NCBI GenBank assembly: GCA_947477655.1
Contig: CANJTS010000003.1
Span: 248,001-312,000, forward strand
Reading direction: 5' to 3'
DNA: 64,000 nt
DNA from: CAILUG01 sp903844415
Lineage (GTDB): Bacteria > Pseudomonadota > Gammaproteobacteria > Pseudomonadales > Pseudohongiellaceae
Shown here piece after piece: positions 27,269 to 36,102 of this stretch. The translations under genes and the position numbers were made by a program. Each line of letters begins with the position of its first letter. Position 1 is the first letter of the stretch. A model generated the notes under the pieces. It ran no database searches and had not been told where the DNA came from. It saw only the letters and a list, made by a program, of their open reading frames with translations.

Positions 27269-28069
27269 TCAAATGTTGAAAAAATCCTTGGCGTTACTTG
27301 TGCTTAGACTTGCAACTTCCTGCGGTGACAGGTGCAGGCAATTGGCCACCATGGCAACAACCCAACTGAGGTTAGCAGGCACATTTCGGCGGTTGGATGG
27401 TTTGGGGGTGATGTTGCGTGGCATAAGGTAGGGGGCATCAGTTTCTAGCAACAGGCGATTAGGCGGGATATCTCTAAGTAATTCCTGCACATGGATACCT
27501 CTGCGCTCATCACATACCCAGCCAGTAATGCCGATGTACATGTCTTGATCAAGGTAGTCATACAGCTCGTCTCGTGTGCCGGTAAAACAATGTACAACCC
27601 CCTTAGCGAGCCGGCTTCGTTGTTCCTTTAGAATGGCCATAAACCGACTATGGGCATCACGTTGATGTAAAAATGCTGGTAGCTGAGTTTGCACAGCCAG
27701 GGCAAGTTGTTCTGCAAAGGCTGTCTCTTGTACCTGAGGTGGGGAAAAATTGCGGTAGAAATCTAATCCGGTTTCACCAATTGCCACCACTTGGGGTTGC
27801 AATGCCAATGCTGCTAATTCTGCTGGAGTAGTTGGTCCAAAGGTATTCGCATCATGTGGGTGCACCCCGGCAGTGCTGTACAAAAACTCTGGATGTGCTG
27901 CTGCCAACGTGGCTGCTAAGGTGCTGGCCTCAACATTAGTGCCGGTCACAATGATATTAATAATGCCCGCTGCTTGGGCAGCTGCGATTACTGCTTCAAA
28001 ATCATGCACAAAACTGGCGTGCTGTAAATTTGCACCGATGTCTATCATATTTCCGTAAGCAGACAGCAT
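27269..28069 (-). CDS. tatD: TatD-family metal-dependent deoxyribonuclease
   Basis: 266 residues from the ATG at 28069, which has TGGA seven bases upstream; an ATG at 28048 (MIDIGANL) is the alternative and is the usual beginning of E. coli TatD. TIM-barrel hydrolase: GVHPHDA, GETGLDFYRNFSPPQVQ, FLHQRDAH, GVVHCFTGT and LLLETDAPYLMPRN carry the His, Glu and Asp metal ligands, all conserved. TatD enzymes have 3'-5' exonuclease and AP-endonuclease activity linked to DNA repair and quality control. Divergent from ilvE and convergent with pyrD. No tatABC genes are near. Confidence 0.93.
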   Translation of the reverse strand: MLSAYGNMIDIGANLQHASFVHDFEAVIAAAQAAGIINIIVTGTNVEASTLAATLAAAHPEFLYSTAGVHPHDANTFGPTTPAELAALALQPQVVAIGETGLDFYRNFSPPQVQETAFAEQLALAVQTQLPAFLHQRDAHSRFMAILKEQRSRLAKGVVHCFTGTRDELYDYLDQDMYIGITGWVCDERRGIHVQELLRDIPPNRLLLETDAPYLMPRNITPKPSNRRNVPANLSWVVAMVANCLHLSPQEVASLSTSNAKDFFNI

Positions 28070-28161
28070 GAACTTATCCAGAAAATTAAGTGGACGCAGT
28101 AAATCAGGTTTCAAGTACGAACCCAACTTGTATCTTGTGTCACATCAGCAAAGGTTGCAGG

Positions 28162-28167
28162 TATAAT
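28162..28167 (+). promoter_or_regulatory. Candidate -10 element of ilvE
   Basis: TATAAT 36 bp before the TTG start of ilvE. A matching -35 is not obvious at 17 bp (TTGTGT lies about 21 bp upstream). Confidence 0.4.
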
Positions 28168-28203
28168 CATTTTTTTTGTACATCAAAGCATTGGAGAACA
28201 CAG

Positions 28204-29241
28204 TTGGAAAAGAAGAATATTGACTGGAGCACGCTTGGCTTCGACTACGTCAAAACTGATTACAGATTTTCCGCCACCTGGGAAAATGGCAGTTGGTCAT
28301 CAGGCGAACTGCTCACTTCCGAGTTCATTCAACTACATGAAGGCTCACCCTCTCTGCACTACGCTCAGCAATGTTTTGAGGGTCTAAAAGCTCAGACCAG
28401 CAAAGACGGCCGCATTTTGTTGTTCCGTCCGGAATTAAATTGTGAGCGCATGCAAAAAACTGCCGATCGCCTATCCATGCCTCAAGTACCCCGTGAACTT
28501 TTCCTGCATGGAGTTAATGAAACTGTACGGGCCAATGCTGCCTGGGTACCGCCCTATGGCAGCGGTGCATCACTCTATATACGGCCCTTATTGATTGGTG
28601 TAGGTTCCAACATGGGTCTGCGCCCCGCAAAACAATATGAATTCCGGGTTATGGTGAGCCCGGTTGGTCCTTATTATAAAACTGGTGGGCTGTCGGCGAT
28701 TTCTCTGGCTGTTTCTGAATTTGATCGCGCTGCGCCTAGTGGTACTGGGGATGTCAAAGCAGGGGCAAACTATCCTGGTGGTTTATACGCAACACGCAAA
28801 GCGCAGGAGCTTGGGGCTTACGAAGCCTTGTATCTGGATGCAGCCGAACGTCGTTTTATTGAAGAAGCAGGTTCAGCCAATATTCTAATTTCGATGGCGG
28901 GTAACAAACTGGTCACCCCGGCGTCCCGCGCAATATTGCCGAGCATTACCCGTCGCTCGATCATGGACATTGCCAAACACGAACTAGGCATGATTACCGA
29001 AGAACGTCCGATCGATTTGCGCAAGGAAGTTGATACATTTGAAGAGGTTGCTGCCTGTGGTACCGCGGCTGTTCTTTCCCCGGTGGGCAAAATTTGGTTC
29101 GATAACAAATGGCATACTTTTTATGCCAAGGGTGAAAAAGTAGGCCCGGTTATGCAACAGCTATACGACATTCTTTGCCAAATTCAAAAAGGCGAACGAG
29201 CCGATAAATTTGGTTGGATCCATGCTGTCCCAGGTGCCTGA
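28204..29241 (+). CDS. ilvE: Branched-chain amino acid aminotransferase, type II
   Basis: Pyridoxal-phosphate enzyme for the last step of Leu, Ile and Val synthesis and the first step of their breakdown. 345 residues from a TTG (MEKKNIDWSTLGFDY) preceded by GGAG at 7 nt; the frame is open to 28090, but that extension lacks family similarity. The type II (eukaryote/BCAT2-like) form is seen in FEGLKAQTSKDGRILLFRPE, PYGSGASLYIRPLLIGVG, the PLP-Lys in AGANYPGGLYATRKAQELGA (K is in the DVK AGANY block) and EEAGSANILI, CGTAAVLSPVG. It differs from the shorter E. coli type I enzyme. Single gene; divergent promoter shared with tatD. Confidence 0.93.
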   Translation: MEKKNIDWSTLGFDYVKTDYRFSATWENGSWSSGELLTSEFIQLHEGSPSLHYAQQCFEGLKAQTSKDGRILLFRPELNCERMQKTADRLSMPQVPRELFLHGVNETVRANAAWVPPYGSGASLYIRPLLIGVGSNMGLRPAKQYEFRVMVSPVGPYYKTGGLSAISLAVSEFDRAAPSGTGDVKAGANYPGGLYATRKAQELGAYEALYLDAAERRFIEEAGSANILISMAGNKLVTPASRAILPSITRRSIMDIAKHELGMITEERPIDLRKEVDTFEEVAACGTAAVLSPVGKIWFDNKWHTFYAKGEKVGPVMQQLYDILCQIQKGERADKFGWIHAVPGA

Positions 29242-29485
29242 TAGAACGCTGAATTTACCAAGTTGAAACATGCTCATTTTGGTTGGTAAACAGGCCTTCT
29301 ATTGGTGGTGTTTTACCTGTTGGTTGGCCTGTTGGAGTTGCTACTCATAAATTCCGAGCCTTTTCTTTTCCCAAAAGCGGTGCTTTAATGCCCGCCTTTT
29401 TTCCCGCTATAGATGTAGGTCAGTTTTGACTCTATCTTTCAGGCATTCGCAGTTTCATTAAATTATTCAGAAAAATCAGGCGTTA

Positions 29486-32140
29486 ATGGCTAAAAATCTC
29501 GTTATTGTTGAGTCTCCAGCGAAAGCTAAAACCATCAACAAATACCTTGGCAAAGACTTTATCGTCAAATCGAGTATCGGTCATATTCGAGATTTGCCCG
29601 TGGGTGGTAATGGCGAAGGCGTAGACATTAAAGCCCGTACCCAAGCCGCAGCGGCTACTCGCAAATTAAGCCCCGCCCAAAAAATTATTCACAAAGCCCG
29701 CAAAACTAAAGAGCAACTTATAGCACGTATGGGGATCAATCCTGACAAGGGATGGTTAGCCCGCTACCAGATATTACCCGGCAAGGAAAAAGTAGTCAGC
29801 GAATTACGAAAATACGCCGAGACTTCCGACCGTATATATCTTGCAACAGACTTGGACAGAGAAGGTGAAGCAATCGCATGGCATTTGCAGGAAGCTATTG
29901 GTGGTGATCCTGAGCGGTATCATCGGGTAGTATTCAACGAGATCACCCAAAAGGCCATTGAAGCTGCTTTTGCGCAACCTGGCAAACTCGACATAAAACA
30001 TGTTCAGGCGCAGCAAACACGGCGCTTTCTCGACCGTGTTGTAGGCTTTATGGTGTCGCCTTTGTTATGGGCCAAAGTAGCGCGAGGTTTGTCTGCTGGC
30101 AGAGTGCAATCGGTGGCCGTGCGTTTAGTGGTGGAACGGGAAAAAGAAATTCGGGTTTTCATCCCAGAAGAATTTTGGGAAGTCTATGCGAATTTGCAGG
30201 CAGATAAACATAAGGAAGCATTACGTTTTCAGGTTATAAAACAGCAAGGCAAAGAATTCCGCCCTACTAATTCTGTTGCAACAGCTGCTGCAACTCATAT
30301 TTTACAAAGTGCTAATTACAAAATAAATTCGCGGGAAGATAAGCCCACTTCTTCAAAGCCGAAAGCACCATTTATCACTTCTACTTTGCAACAAGCGGCT
30401 TCCACAAGGCTTGGATTCAGTGTTAAGAAAACGATGATGATGGCTCAGCGTTTGTATGAAGGTGGACATATCACTTACATGCGCACGGATTCCACGCATT
30501 TGAGTGCTGATGCAGTTGCTGCATGTCGTGACTATATCGAAGGTAATTATGGTAAAAAATATCTGCCTGAAAAACCGATTGGCTACAGCAGTCGGGAAGG
30601 GGCCCAGGAAGCACATGAGGCGATACGACCCTCGGATGTTAATGTCAGCGAAAATTCTTCTGTACTAAATTCATTGGAACGAGATGCAGTACGTTTATAT
30701 AATTTGATCTGGCAACAGTTTGTTGCCTGTCAAATGACACCGGCGCTTTATACCAGCACCACGATAGATGTAAGTGCTGGTGAATTTGACTTGCGCATCA
30801 AAGGCCGAATTTTGGAGTTTGATGGTTATACACGTGTGTTTCCGAGCAGTGGCAAAGACGAAGACGTGGTGTTGCCGGATATTAAAGTGGGCGCAGTATT
30901 GCAGTTGCAAAAGTTGGATCCGATTCAACATTTCACCAAACCAACTCCCCGTTACACTGAAGCTAGTTTGGTAAAAGAACTGGAAAAACGTAGCATTGGT
31001 AGACCATCTACTTACGCATCTATTATTTCAACCATTCAAGATCGCGGTTATGTAAAACTAGAAAATCGCCGTTTTTATGCGCTAAAAATGGGAGAAATTG
31101 TAACTGATCGTCTGAAAGAAAATTTCAACGACCTAATGGATTATGACTTTACTGCCAACATGGAAGACTCGTTGGATGATATCGCCCAAGGCAAACGCCA
31201 CTGGATCAAAGTGCTCGATGATTTTTACGCCAAATTCACCACCCAGCTAACACAAGCCCAGAGTGAAACAGGAGGGATGCGCGCAAACGACCCAACTGAA
31301 ACCGATATAGGCTGTCCGCAATGTGGGCGTAACATGCAAGTACGTACAGGTGCTACTGGTGTATTTTTGGGCTGTTCGGGTTATAGCTTACCGCCCAAGG
31401 AACGTTGTAAATCTACCCTTAATCTCATACAGGGTGATGAAGCTATCAGTGTTGATGCCGATGACGAGGCCGAATCACGCTTGTTGATAAAAAAACATCA
31501 CTGCAATTTATGCAAGTCTGCAATGGATTCGTATTTGCTTGACGAAAAACGTAAATTGCATATATGCGGCAACAACCCGGGCTGTAGTGGATTTGAAGTG
31601 GAAGACGGTAATTACAAGATCAAAGGTTACGATGGGCCATCGCTTGAATGCGACAAATGCACACAACAGATGCAATTGAAAACTGGACGTTTTGGCAAAT
31701 ATTTTGGCTGTACTAATACTGATTGTAAAAATACTCGCAAGTTGCTTCGCAGTGGTGAAGCAGCGCCACCAAAAATGGATCCGGTGGTCATGCTGGAGCT
31801 TAAATGTATCAAAGTTGACGATCATTACATTTTGCGTGATGGTGCTTCAGGTTTGTTCCTTGCAGCTAGCAAGTTTCCGCGTAATCGGGAGACACGTGCG
31901 CCATTAATTGTGGAGTTGATCCCACACAAAGCAGCCATCGATTCGAAATATCATTACCTGCTAAAAGCACCCAAAGCAGATCCAGACGGTAATCCAGCGG
32001 TATTACATTTCAGCCGTAAGACACGCGAACAATACGTGCAAAGTGCAGACGATGGTAAACCCTCGGGCTGGTCTGCGTATTATGTTGGCGGCAAGTGGAT
32101 AAGCTCTGCATCTAAAACCAAAGTGCCAAAAAAGGTTTGA
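29486..32140 (+). CDS. topA: DNA topoisomerase I
   Basis: Type IA enzyme that relaxes negative supercoils. 884 residues, close to the E. coli length. The TOPRIM domain begins KNLVIVESPAKAKTI and contains ATDLDREGEAIAWH (metal-binding DxDxEG-type). The active-site Tyr is in HITYMRTDSTHLS (about residue 330). The core is followed by three C-terminal zinc-ribbon modules with clear cysteine pairs: CPQCGRNM...CSGY...C (about 610-645), CNLCKSAM...CGNNPGC (about 670-705) and CDKCTQQM...CTNTDC (about 720-750), then a basic DNA-binding tail. All catalytic residues are intact. It stands alone. Confidence 0.97.
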   Translation: MAKNLVIVESPAKAKTINKYLGKDFIVKSSIGHIRDLPVGGNGEGVDIKARTQAAAATRKLSPAQKIIHKARKTKEQLIARMGINPDKGWLARYQILPGKEKVVSELRKYAETSDRIYLATDLDREGEAIAWHLQEAIGGDPERYHRVVFNEITQKAIEAAFAQPGKLDIKHVQAQQTRRFLDRVVGFMVSPLLWAKVARGLSAGRVQSVAVRLVVEREKEIRVFIPEEFWEVYANLQADKHKEALRFQVIKQQGKEFRPTNSVATAAATHILQSANYKINSREDKPTSSKPKAPFITSTLQQAASTRLGFSVKKTMMMAQRLYEGGHITYMRTDSTHLSADAVAACRDYIEGNYGKKYLPEKPIGYSSREGAQEAHEAIRPSDVNVSENSSVLNSLERDAVRLYNLIWQQFVACQMTPALYTSTTIDVSAGEFDLRIKGRILEFDGYTRVFPSSGKDEDVVLPDIKVGAVLQLQKLDPIQHFTKPTPRYTEASLVKELEKRSIGRPSTYASIISTIQDRGYVKLENRRFYALKMGEIVTDRLKENFNDLMDYDFTANMEDSLDDIAQGKRHWIKVLDDFYAKFTTQLTQAQSETGGMRANDPTETDIGCPQCGRNMQVRTGATGVFLGCSGYSLPPKERCKSTLNLIQGDEAISVDADDEAESRLLIKKHHCNLCKSAMDSYLLDEKRKLHICGNNPGCSGFEVEDGNYKIKGYDGPSLECDKCTQQMQLKTGRFGKYFGCTNTDCKNTRKLLRSGEAAPPKMDPVVMLELKCIKVDDHYILRDGASGLFLAASKFPRNRETRAPLIVELIPHKAAIDSKYHYLLKAPKADPDGNPAVLHFSRKTREQYVQSADDGKPSGWSAYYVGGKWISSASKTKVPKKV

Positions 32141-32305
32141 TACCAAACTTAACTCTAGAACAAGGACTGTTCACAAGCAGCTAGAGCCCGGGACAGTGCA
32201 AAACCGATTTTTTGTTCCGCGCCCTAAGTGGAAGTTAGATTTTCAGTGAGAAAGCTTTCAAAAATAATCACCTAATCATCATCATTCATAACTAGGAGCC
32301 AATCC

Positions 32306-32914
32306 ATGTCAAACCTAAATTCCCCCTTGAGTGATGACGAATTGCACAAACTCGATAAATTTTTGCTAGAACGTTTTGCACCGGGCACCGAGTCAGAAGA
32401 TAAAGATGAAGGTGTGATCGGTGTGTCTGAACTAGATGGGCTTTTTACTGCCCTGGCAAGCGGTCCTGTGTTGATTCTCCCTGCTAATTGGTTGCCTGCT
32501 GTGTGGGGTGATTACGAACCTCAGTGGAAAGATACTGCCGAGACTGCAGAGATCATGGACTTGTTGCTGCGTCATTTACGAGGTATCACCGACACTATGG
32601 CTGAACAACTTGAAGAATTTGAACCCTTGTTCATGGAAAGTCGTGAGGGAGAAGAAACAATCATCGTTGTTGACGAATGGTGCGAGGGTTACATACGCGG
32701 TATAGATCTGGCTTCAGATGAATGGGAAGTTGGGGGTGTAGAAATTGACACACTGCTCAAACCTATCATGGCCTTTTCCAGCGCTACCGACTGGCAAGCC
32801 GAAAAAGTCAACAAACCAAAACAGGCAGCCAAACTGCGCGATTCAATTACACCTAATGTGCGCGAAATTTACGCTTTGTGGCAGGAAAATAGTGAAACCA
32901 CAGATGGGGAATAA
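32306..32914 (+). CDS. UPF0149 (YecA/YgfB) family protein
   Basis: 202 residues. The helical UPF0149 core reads LSDDELHKLDKFLLER, the IGVSELDGLFTALASGP motif with the following ILPANWLPAVWG, then a WCEGYIRGIDL block and a late SITPNVREIYALW. Members lacking the C-terminal SEC-C zinc motif, as here, correspond to the YgfB half. Family function is not firmly known. A usable ribosome-binding site (AGGAG, 32292) precedes the ATG. Single gene between topA and wrbA. Confidence 0.85.
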   Translation: MSNLNSPLSDDELHKLDKFLLERFAPGTESEDKDEGVIGVSELDGLFTALASGPVLILPANWLPAVWGDYEPQWKDTAETAEIMDLLLRHLRGITDTMAEQLEEFEPLFMESREGEETIIVVDEWCEGYIRGIDLASDEWEVGGVEIDTLLKPIMAFSSATDWQAEKVNKPKQAAKLRDSITPNVREIYALWQENSETTDGE

Positions 32915-32944
32915 CATGACTATAACTGTATTTTGGAAGCAATA

Positions 32945-32976
32945 TTAACCTGGCGCAATTTACGCAGTCAGGTTAA
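32945..32976. repeat. Inverted repeat between UPF0149 gene and wrbA
   Basis: TTAACCTG / CAGGTTAA, perfect 8-bp arms with a 16-nt loop that contains GCG/CGC. It is followed by A residues rather than T, so it is not a standard terminator of the upstream gene, though it may act as a transcript-end stem. Confidence 0.4.
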
Positions 32977-33076
32977 AAAATGATGCCATCACTACATTAA
33001 ACAAAGCCGTGTTAGCATTGGTTTAGAATCAATTATAGCTATCAAAAATAATTTACAAACTATAAGGAGCTACACC

Positions 33077-33685
33077 ATGACCAAAACTAAAATTCTCGTT
33101 CTTTATTACAGCATGTATGGCCACATCGAAACCCTAGCAAAAGCAGTAGCTGAAGGTGCTGGCAGTATTGATGGTGTGGAAGTGTCCATTAAACGTGTGC
33201 CAGATCTTGTGCCTGAAGAAGTCGCCCGCAAGGCCGGTGCCAAAATCGAACAAGCTGCACCGTTTGCAACTGTGGACGAATTGGCCAATTACGATGCCAT
33301 TATTTTTGGTACGCCAACCCGCTTTGGTAACATGTGTGCACAGATGCGTAATTTTCTCGATCAAACGGGAGGCTTATGGATGAATGGCAGTTTGAATGGC
33401 AAGGTGGGTAGTGTATTTACTTCAACAGCTTCCCAGCATGGCGGTCATGAAACGACCATAACATCGTTTCATACTACTCTGTTGCATCATGGCATGATCA
33501 TCGTCGGTTGCCCCTACTCCTGCCAGGCACTAATGAACATGAGTGAAATCACGGGCGGCTCGCCTTATGGGGCAGGGACTTTGACTGGTGGTGACGGTAG
33601 CCGTCAGCCATCGGAAAATGAACTCACGATTGCACGCTTTCAAGGCAGTCATGTTGCCAATGTGGCAAAAAAACAAGCAGTGTGA
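33077..33685 (+). CDS. wrbA: NAD(P)H:quinone oxidoreductase, WrbA type
   Basis: 202-residue flavodoxin-like FMN enzyme that reduces quinones by two electrons and protects against oxidative stress. FMN phosphate loop LYYSMYGHIETLAKAVAEGA (residues about 9-28), IIFGTPTRFGNMCAQMRNFLDQTGGLW and FTSTASQHGGHETTITSFH are diagnostic of WrbA, as is SPYGAGTLTGGDGSRQPSENE near the end. AGGAG stands 8 bases before the ATG (33066-33070). In enterobacteria wrbA is an RpoS-dependent gene; whether that holds here cannot be read from the sequence. A strong terminator follows. Confidence 0.95.
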   Translation: MTKTKILVLYYSMYGHIETLAKAVAEGAGSIDGVEVSIKRVPDLVPEEVARKAGAKIEQAAPFATVDELANYDAIIFGTPTRFGNMCAQMRNFLDQTGGLWMNGSLNGKVGSVFTSTASQHGGHETTITSFHTTLLHHGMIIVGCPYSCQALMNMSEITGGSPYGAGTLTGGDGSRQPSENELTIARFQGSHVANVAKKQAV

Positions 33686-33700
33686 ACACTGATCTAACTC

Positions 33701-33735
33701 GCGTCTTGCTTTGGTTAAGGCAAGACGCACATTTT
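33701..33735 (+). terminator. Terminator after wrbA
   Basis: GCGTCTTGC / GCAAGACGC, perfect 9-bp stem (33701-33709, 33720-33728), followed by ACATTTTTG. It stands between convergent wrbA and DAHP synthase genes and may serve both. Confidence 0.85.
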
Positions 33736-33745
33736 TGAAAAGCAA

Positions 33746-34813
33746 CTAACGTTGCCACAGCACATTTTGCAATTTCAGATGCGCAGCACGAATTGCAATT
33801 TCAGTAGTTTCCCAACCAATACAGCCATCTGTAACTGACACTCCGTATTTTAACTGCGACAAATCCTGCGGAATATCTTGCCGTCCAAAATGAATATTAC
33901 TTTCCAGCATCACACCGATGATGGACTTGTTGCCGGACACTATTTGATCGACAACATTGGCCAACACTGCAGGTTGAAGGGCAGGGTCCTTGCTGGAATT
34001 GGCATGGCTGCAATCGATCATGATATTTGTGGCAACGCCGGCCTTAATACATTGTTTTTCACAGGCGGCTACGCTGGTGGCATCGTAGTTGGTTATGCCA
34101 TTGCCGCCACGCAACACGATGTGGGCATGGGGATTGCCCGTGGTATGGATAATGGCAACTTTGCCTTCTGGGTCGATGCCAAGAAATCGATGACCACTGG
34201 CCACTGCCTTGAGAGCATTAATGGCAACGTCGAGACCACCATCTGTGCCGTTTTTGAAACCAACAGGGGAACTTAATCCGCTCGACATTTCACGGTGTGT
34301 TTGTGATTCGGTAGTACGCGCGCCGATGGCAGACCAGGTGATAATGTCGTGTAAGTATTGTGGCGAGATAGGGTCGAGGGCTTCGGTAGATGTTGGCAGG
34401 CCCATGGCACTTAGCTTGAGCAATAACCTACGCCCTGTGTGTAATCCTTTTTCGATCTTAAAACTGTCATTCATTTCAGGGTCGTTGATCAGGCCTTTCC
34501 AGCCAATTGATGTACGCGGTTTTTCGAAATAAACCCGCATGACCAAAACCATGGTGTCTTGAACTTCATCAGCAAGTAATTTTAATTTCGTTGCGTATTC
34601 TAGGGCAGCATCTACATCGTGAATCGAGCAAGGACCTACAACCACAAACAGACGGTGATCTTTGCGATCAATGATATTGCGAATGATTTCGCGATTGTTA
34701 CGTACGTTATCCTGTGTAACACCAAACAAAGGTAACCGTTGCTTAAGTGCTTCAGGCGTAATGAGCGGCTGATAGGCTGCTATATTTAAGTTTTCGGTGC
34801 TGTAATCTGACAT
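33746..34813 (-). CDS. 3-deoxy-7-phosphoheptulonate synthase, AroF/G/H type (class I)
   Basis: First step of the shikimate pathway: phosphoenolpyruvate plus erythrose 4-phosphate. 355 residues, as in the E. coli isozymes. Conserved blocks: VVVGPCSIHDVDAALEYA (metal Cys), RVYFEKPRTSIGWKGLIND, ATEALDP-like STEALDPISPQYL, SWSAIGARTTESQTHREM-type WSAIGARTTESQTHREMSSG, PVGFKNGTDG, HVVLRGG-like HIVLRGG, IDCSHANSSKD and IGVMLESNIH. The isozyme's feedback amino acid (Phe, Tyr or Trp) cannot be told reliably by eye, so no symbol is given. Single gene; weak ribosome-binding site. Confidence 0.95.
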   Translation of the reverse strand: MSDYSTENLNIAAYQPLITPEALKQRLPLFGVTQDNVRNNREIIRNIIDRKDHRLFVVVGPCSIHDVDAALEYATKLKLLADEVQDTMVLVMRVYFEKPRTSIGWKGLINDPEMNDSFKIEKGLHTGRRLLLKLSAMGLPTSTEALDPISPQYLHDIITWSAIGARTTESQTHREMSSGLSSPVGFKNGTDGGLDVAINALKAVASGHRFLGIDPEGKVAIIHTTGNPHAHIVLRGGNGITNYDATSVAACEKQCIKAGVATNIMIDCSHANSSKDPALQPAVLANVVDQIVSGNKSIIGVMLESNIHFGRQDIPQDLSQLKYGVSVTDGCIGWETTEIAIRAAHLKLQNVLWQR

Positions 34814-35064
34814 GTACTTTGCTCAGTGTGGATAAAAATAAGCAGATTATAGGTGGCAAGCAAGCGAGTCATTTACTTGCAATCACTAAGGTGCTTTTTT
34901 GATTCAACTTATTACTGTTAACCAAAAGCTGACTCTAAAAATATAGGCTTTTCTTAGTAAAGATAACTGTAGACCTGAATTCAAACTGGTTTTTCTGGAA
35001 ACAGGTCTATCACACTCCTGTATAAATTAAGTTAATCAGAAGGTTAATGACAACCCGAATAAGG

Positions 35065-35961
35065 TCAAACCACCATGATTTCAAATGCAGTTGCCAGACT
35101 CAGCAAAGGATTACGACCGGGGGCGGGACGCCACTCGTGGGCTACAAAGCCTTCATAACCCATATCTGCAATAGAACGAGCAATAAAACGATGGTTTAGC
35201 TCCTGGCTATCGTCAATTTCGTTGCGACTGGGCACACCAGCAACATGGATGTGACACACCTTGTCGAGATTGTCGCGTAGTGTGCGGACCACATCACCGT
35301 GCATGATCTGCACGTGATAGATGTCATAAACAATTTTGATGTTGGGTGAGCCAACCGCCGTGCAAATATCAAAACCCCAAAACACATTGTTGAACATCTG
35401 ATCGGTGCGATTGTCGGCAACCACTTTAGAATTGGTGATTTCCATACAAATGTTGACACCCTTTTCTTGGGCATAAGGTGCCACACGTTTAAAAATCTCA
35501 ATGATATTGGCAGCACCTTCTTCACTAGACATACCACGCCGTTCACCGGGTAAGGCAATCAGGTTTTTACAGCCGCCTCGTACACACATATCTATACCAG
35601 CTCGGGTAGCTGCTTCGATAGCATCGTGGTTCTCTTTGCGAATCAATCCATTTTCAAACGAAGTACCAGTGCCAGTCATCATGGCGGGTTTGAGGCCATA
35701 ATCTTCGAGCATGGCAAAATCATTTTCGGAAGGCAAATCCATTCCAGCGAAACCGAGCGTGGACAATATTTCACAGCGTTCTTCCATGGTCAATTGCAAG
35801 GTTCCCCAAACCGACGACATAACGCTTTGCTGGAGACGGCCTTGCCTGATGCCGCGTGGTCCAGTGATAGGTGTATTTTCTGCAGCTTTAACATAAGGTG
35901 CAAAAAAAGCAGTTGTGGCAGCAGCGGCAAGTAAATTACGACGCGAAATTTCGTTGAACAT
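35065..35961 (-). CDS. Tat-exported TIM-barrel isomerase (hydroxypyruvate isomerase-like)
   Basis: 298 residues from the ATG at 35961, which has GGTGA upstream; a second ATG at 35973 has none. N-terminal signal ISRRNLLAAAATTAFFAPYVKA is a twin-arginine type (SRRNLL). The rest is a xylose isomerase-like (AP endonuclease 2) TIM barrel: LGFAGMDLPSEND, the metal-ligand Glu in ICMEITNSK, Asp/His in VYDIYHVQIMHGD, His in HIHVAGVP and Glu in VAHEWRP. These fit hydroxypyruvate isomerase-type enzymes, although the natural substrate could be another small sugar acid or a sugar. Export of a folded isomerase is unusual. Divergent from DUF5916 copy 2, 140 bp apart, which hints at a shared role in handling carbohydrates outside the cytoplasm; this is inference. 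Confidence 0.75.
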   Translation of the reverse strand: MFNEISRRNLLAAAATTAFFAPYVKAAENTPITGPRGIRQGRLQQSVMSSVWGTLQLTMEERCEILSTLGFAGMDLPSENDFAMLEDYGLKPAMMTGTGTSFENGLIRKENHDAIEAATRAGIDMCVRGGCKNLIALPGERRGMSSEEGAANIIEIFKRVAPYAQEKGVNICMEITNSKVVADNRTDQMFNNVFWGFDICTAVGSPNIKIVYDIYHVQIMHGDVVRTLRDNLDKVCHIHVAGVPSRNEIDDSQELNHRFIARSIADMGYEGFVAHEWRPAPGRNPLLSLATAFEIMVV

Positions 35962-36102
35962 TAATATCACCATTAGGGTTGTTATAATCGGGGACGCGAT
36001 GAAGAATAAACATCCGGCCGCCTATTGTCCACGAACTTTGCTCGGGTTATTGTGATCAACACTATCATTTAAAAACATTATCAGCCCGCTTCTGGAATTA
36101 AA

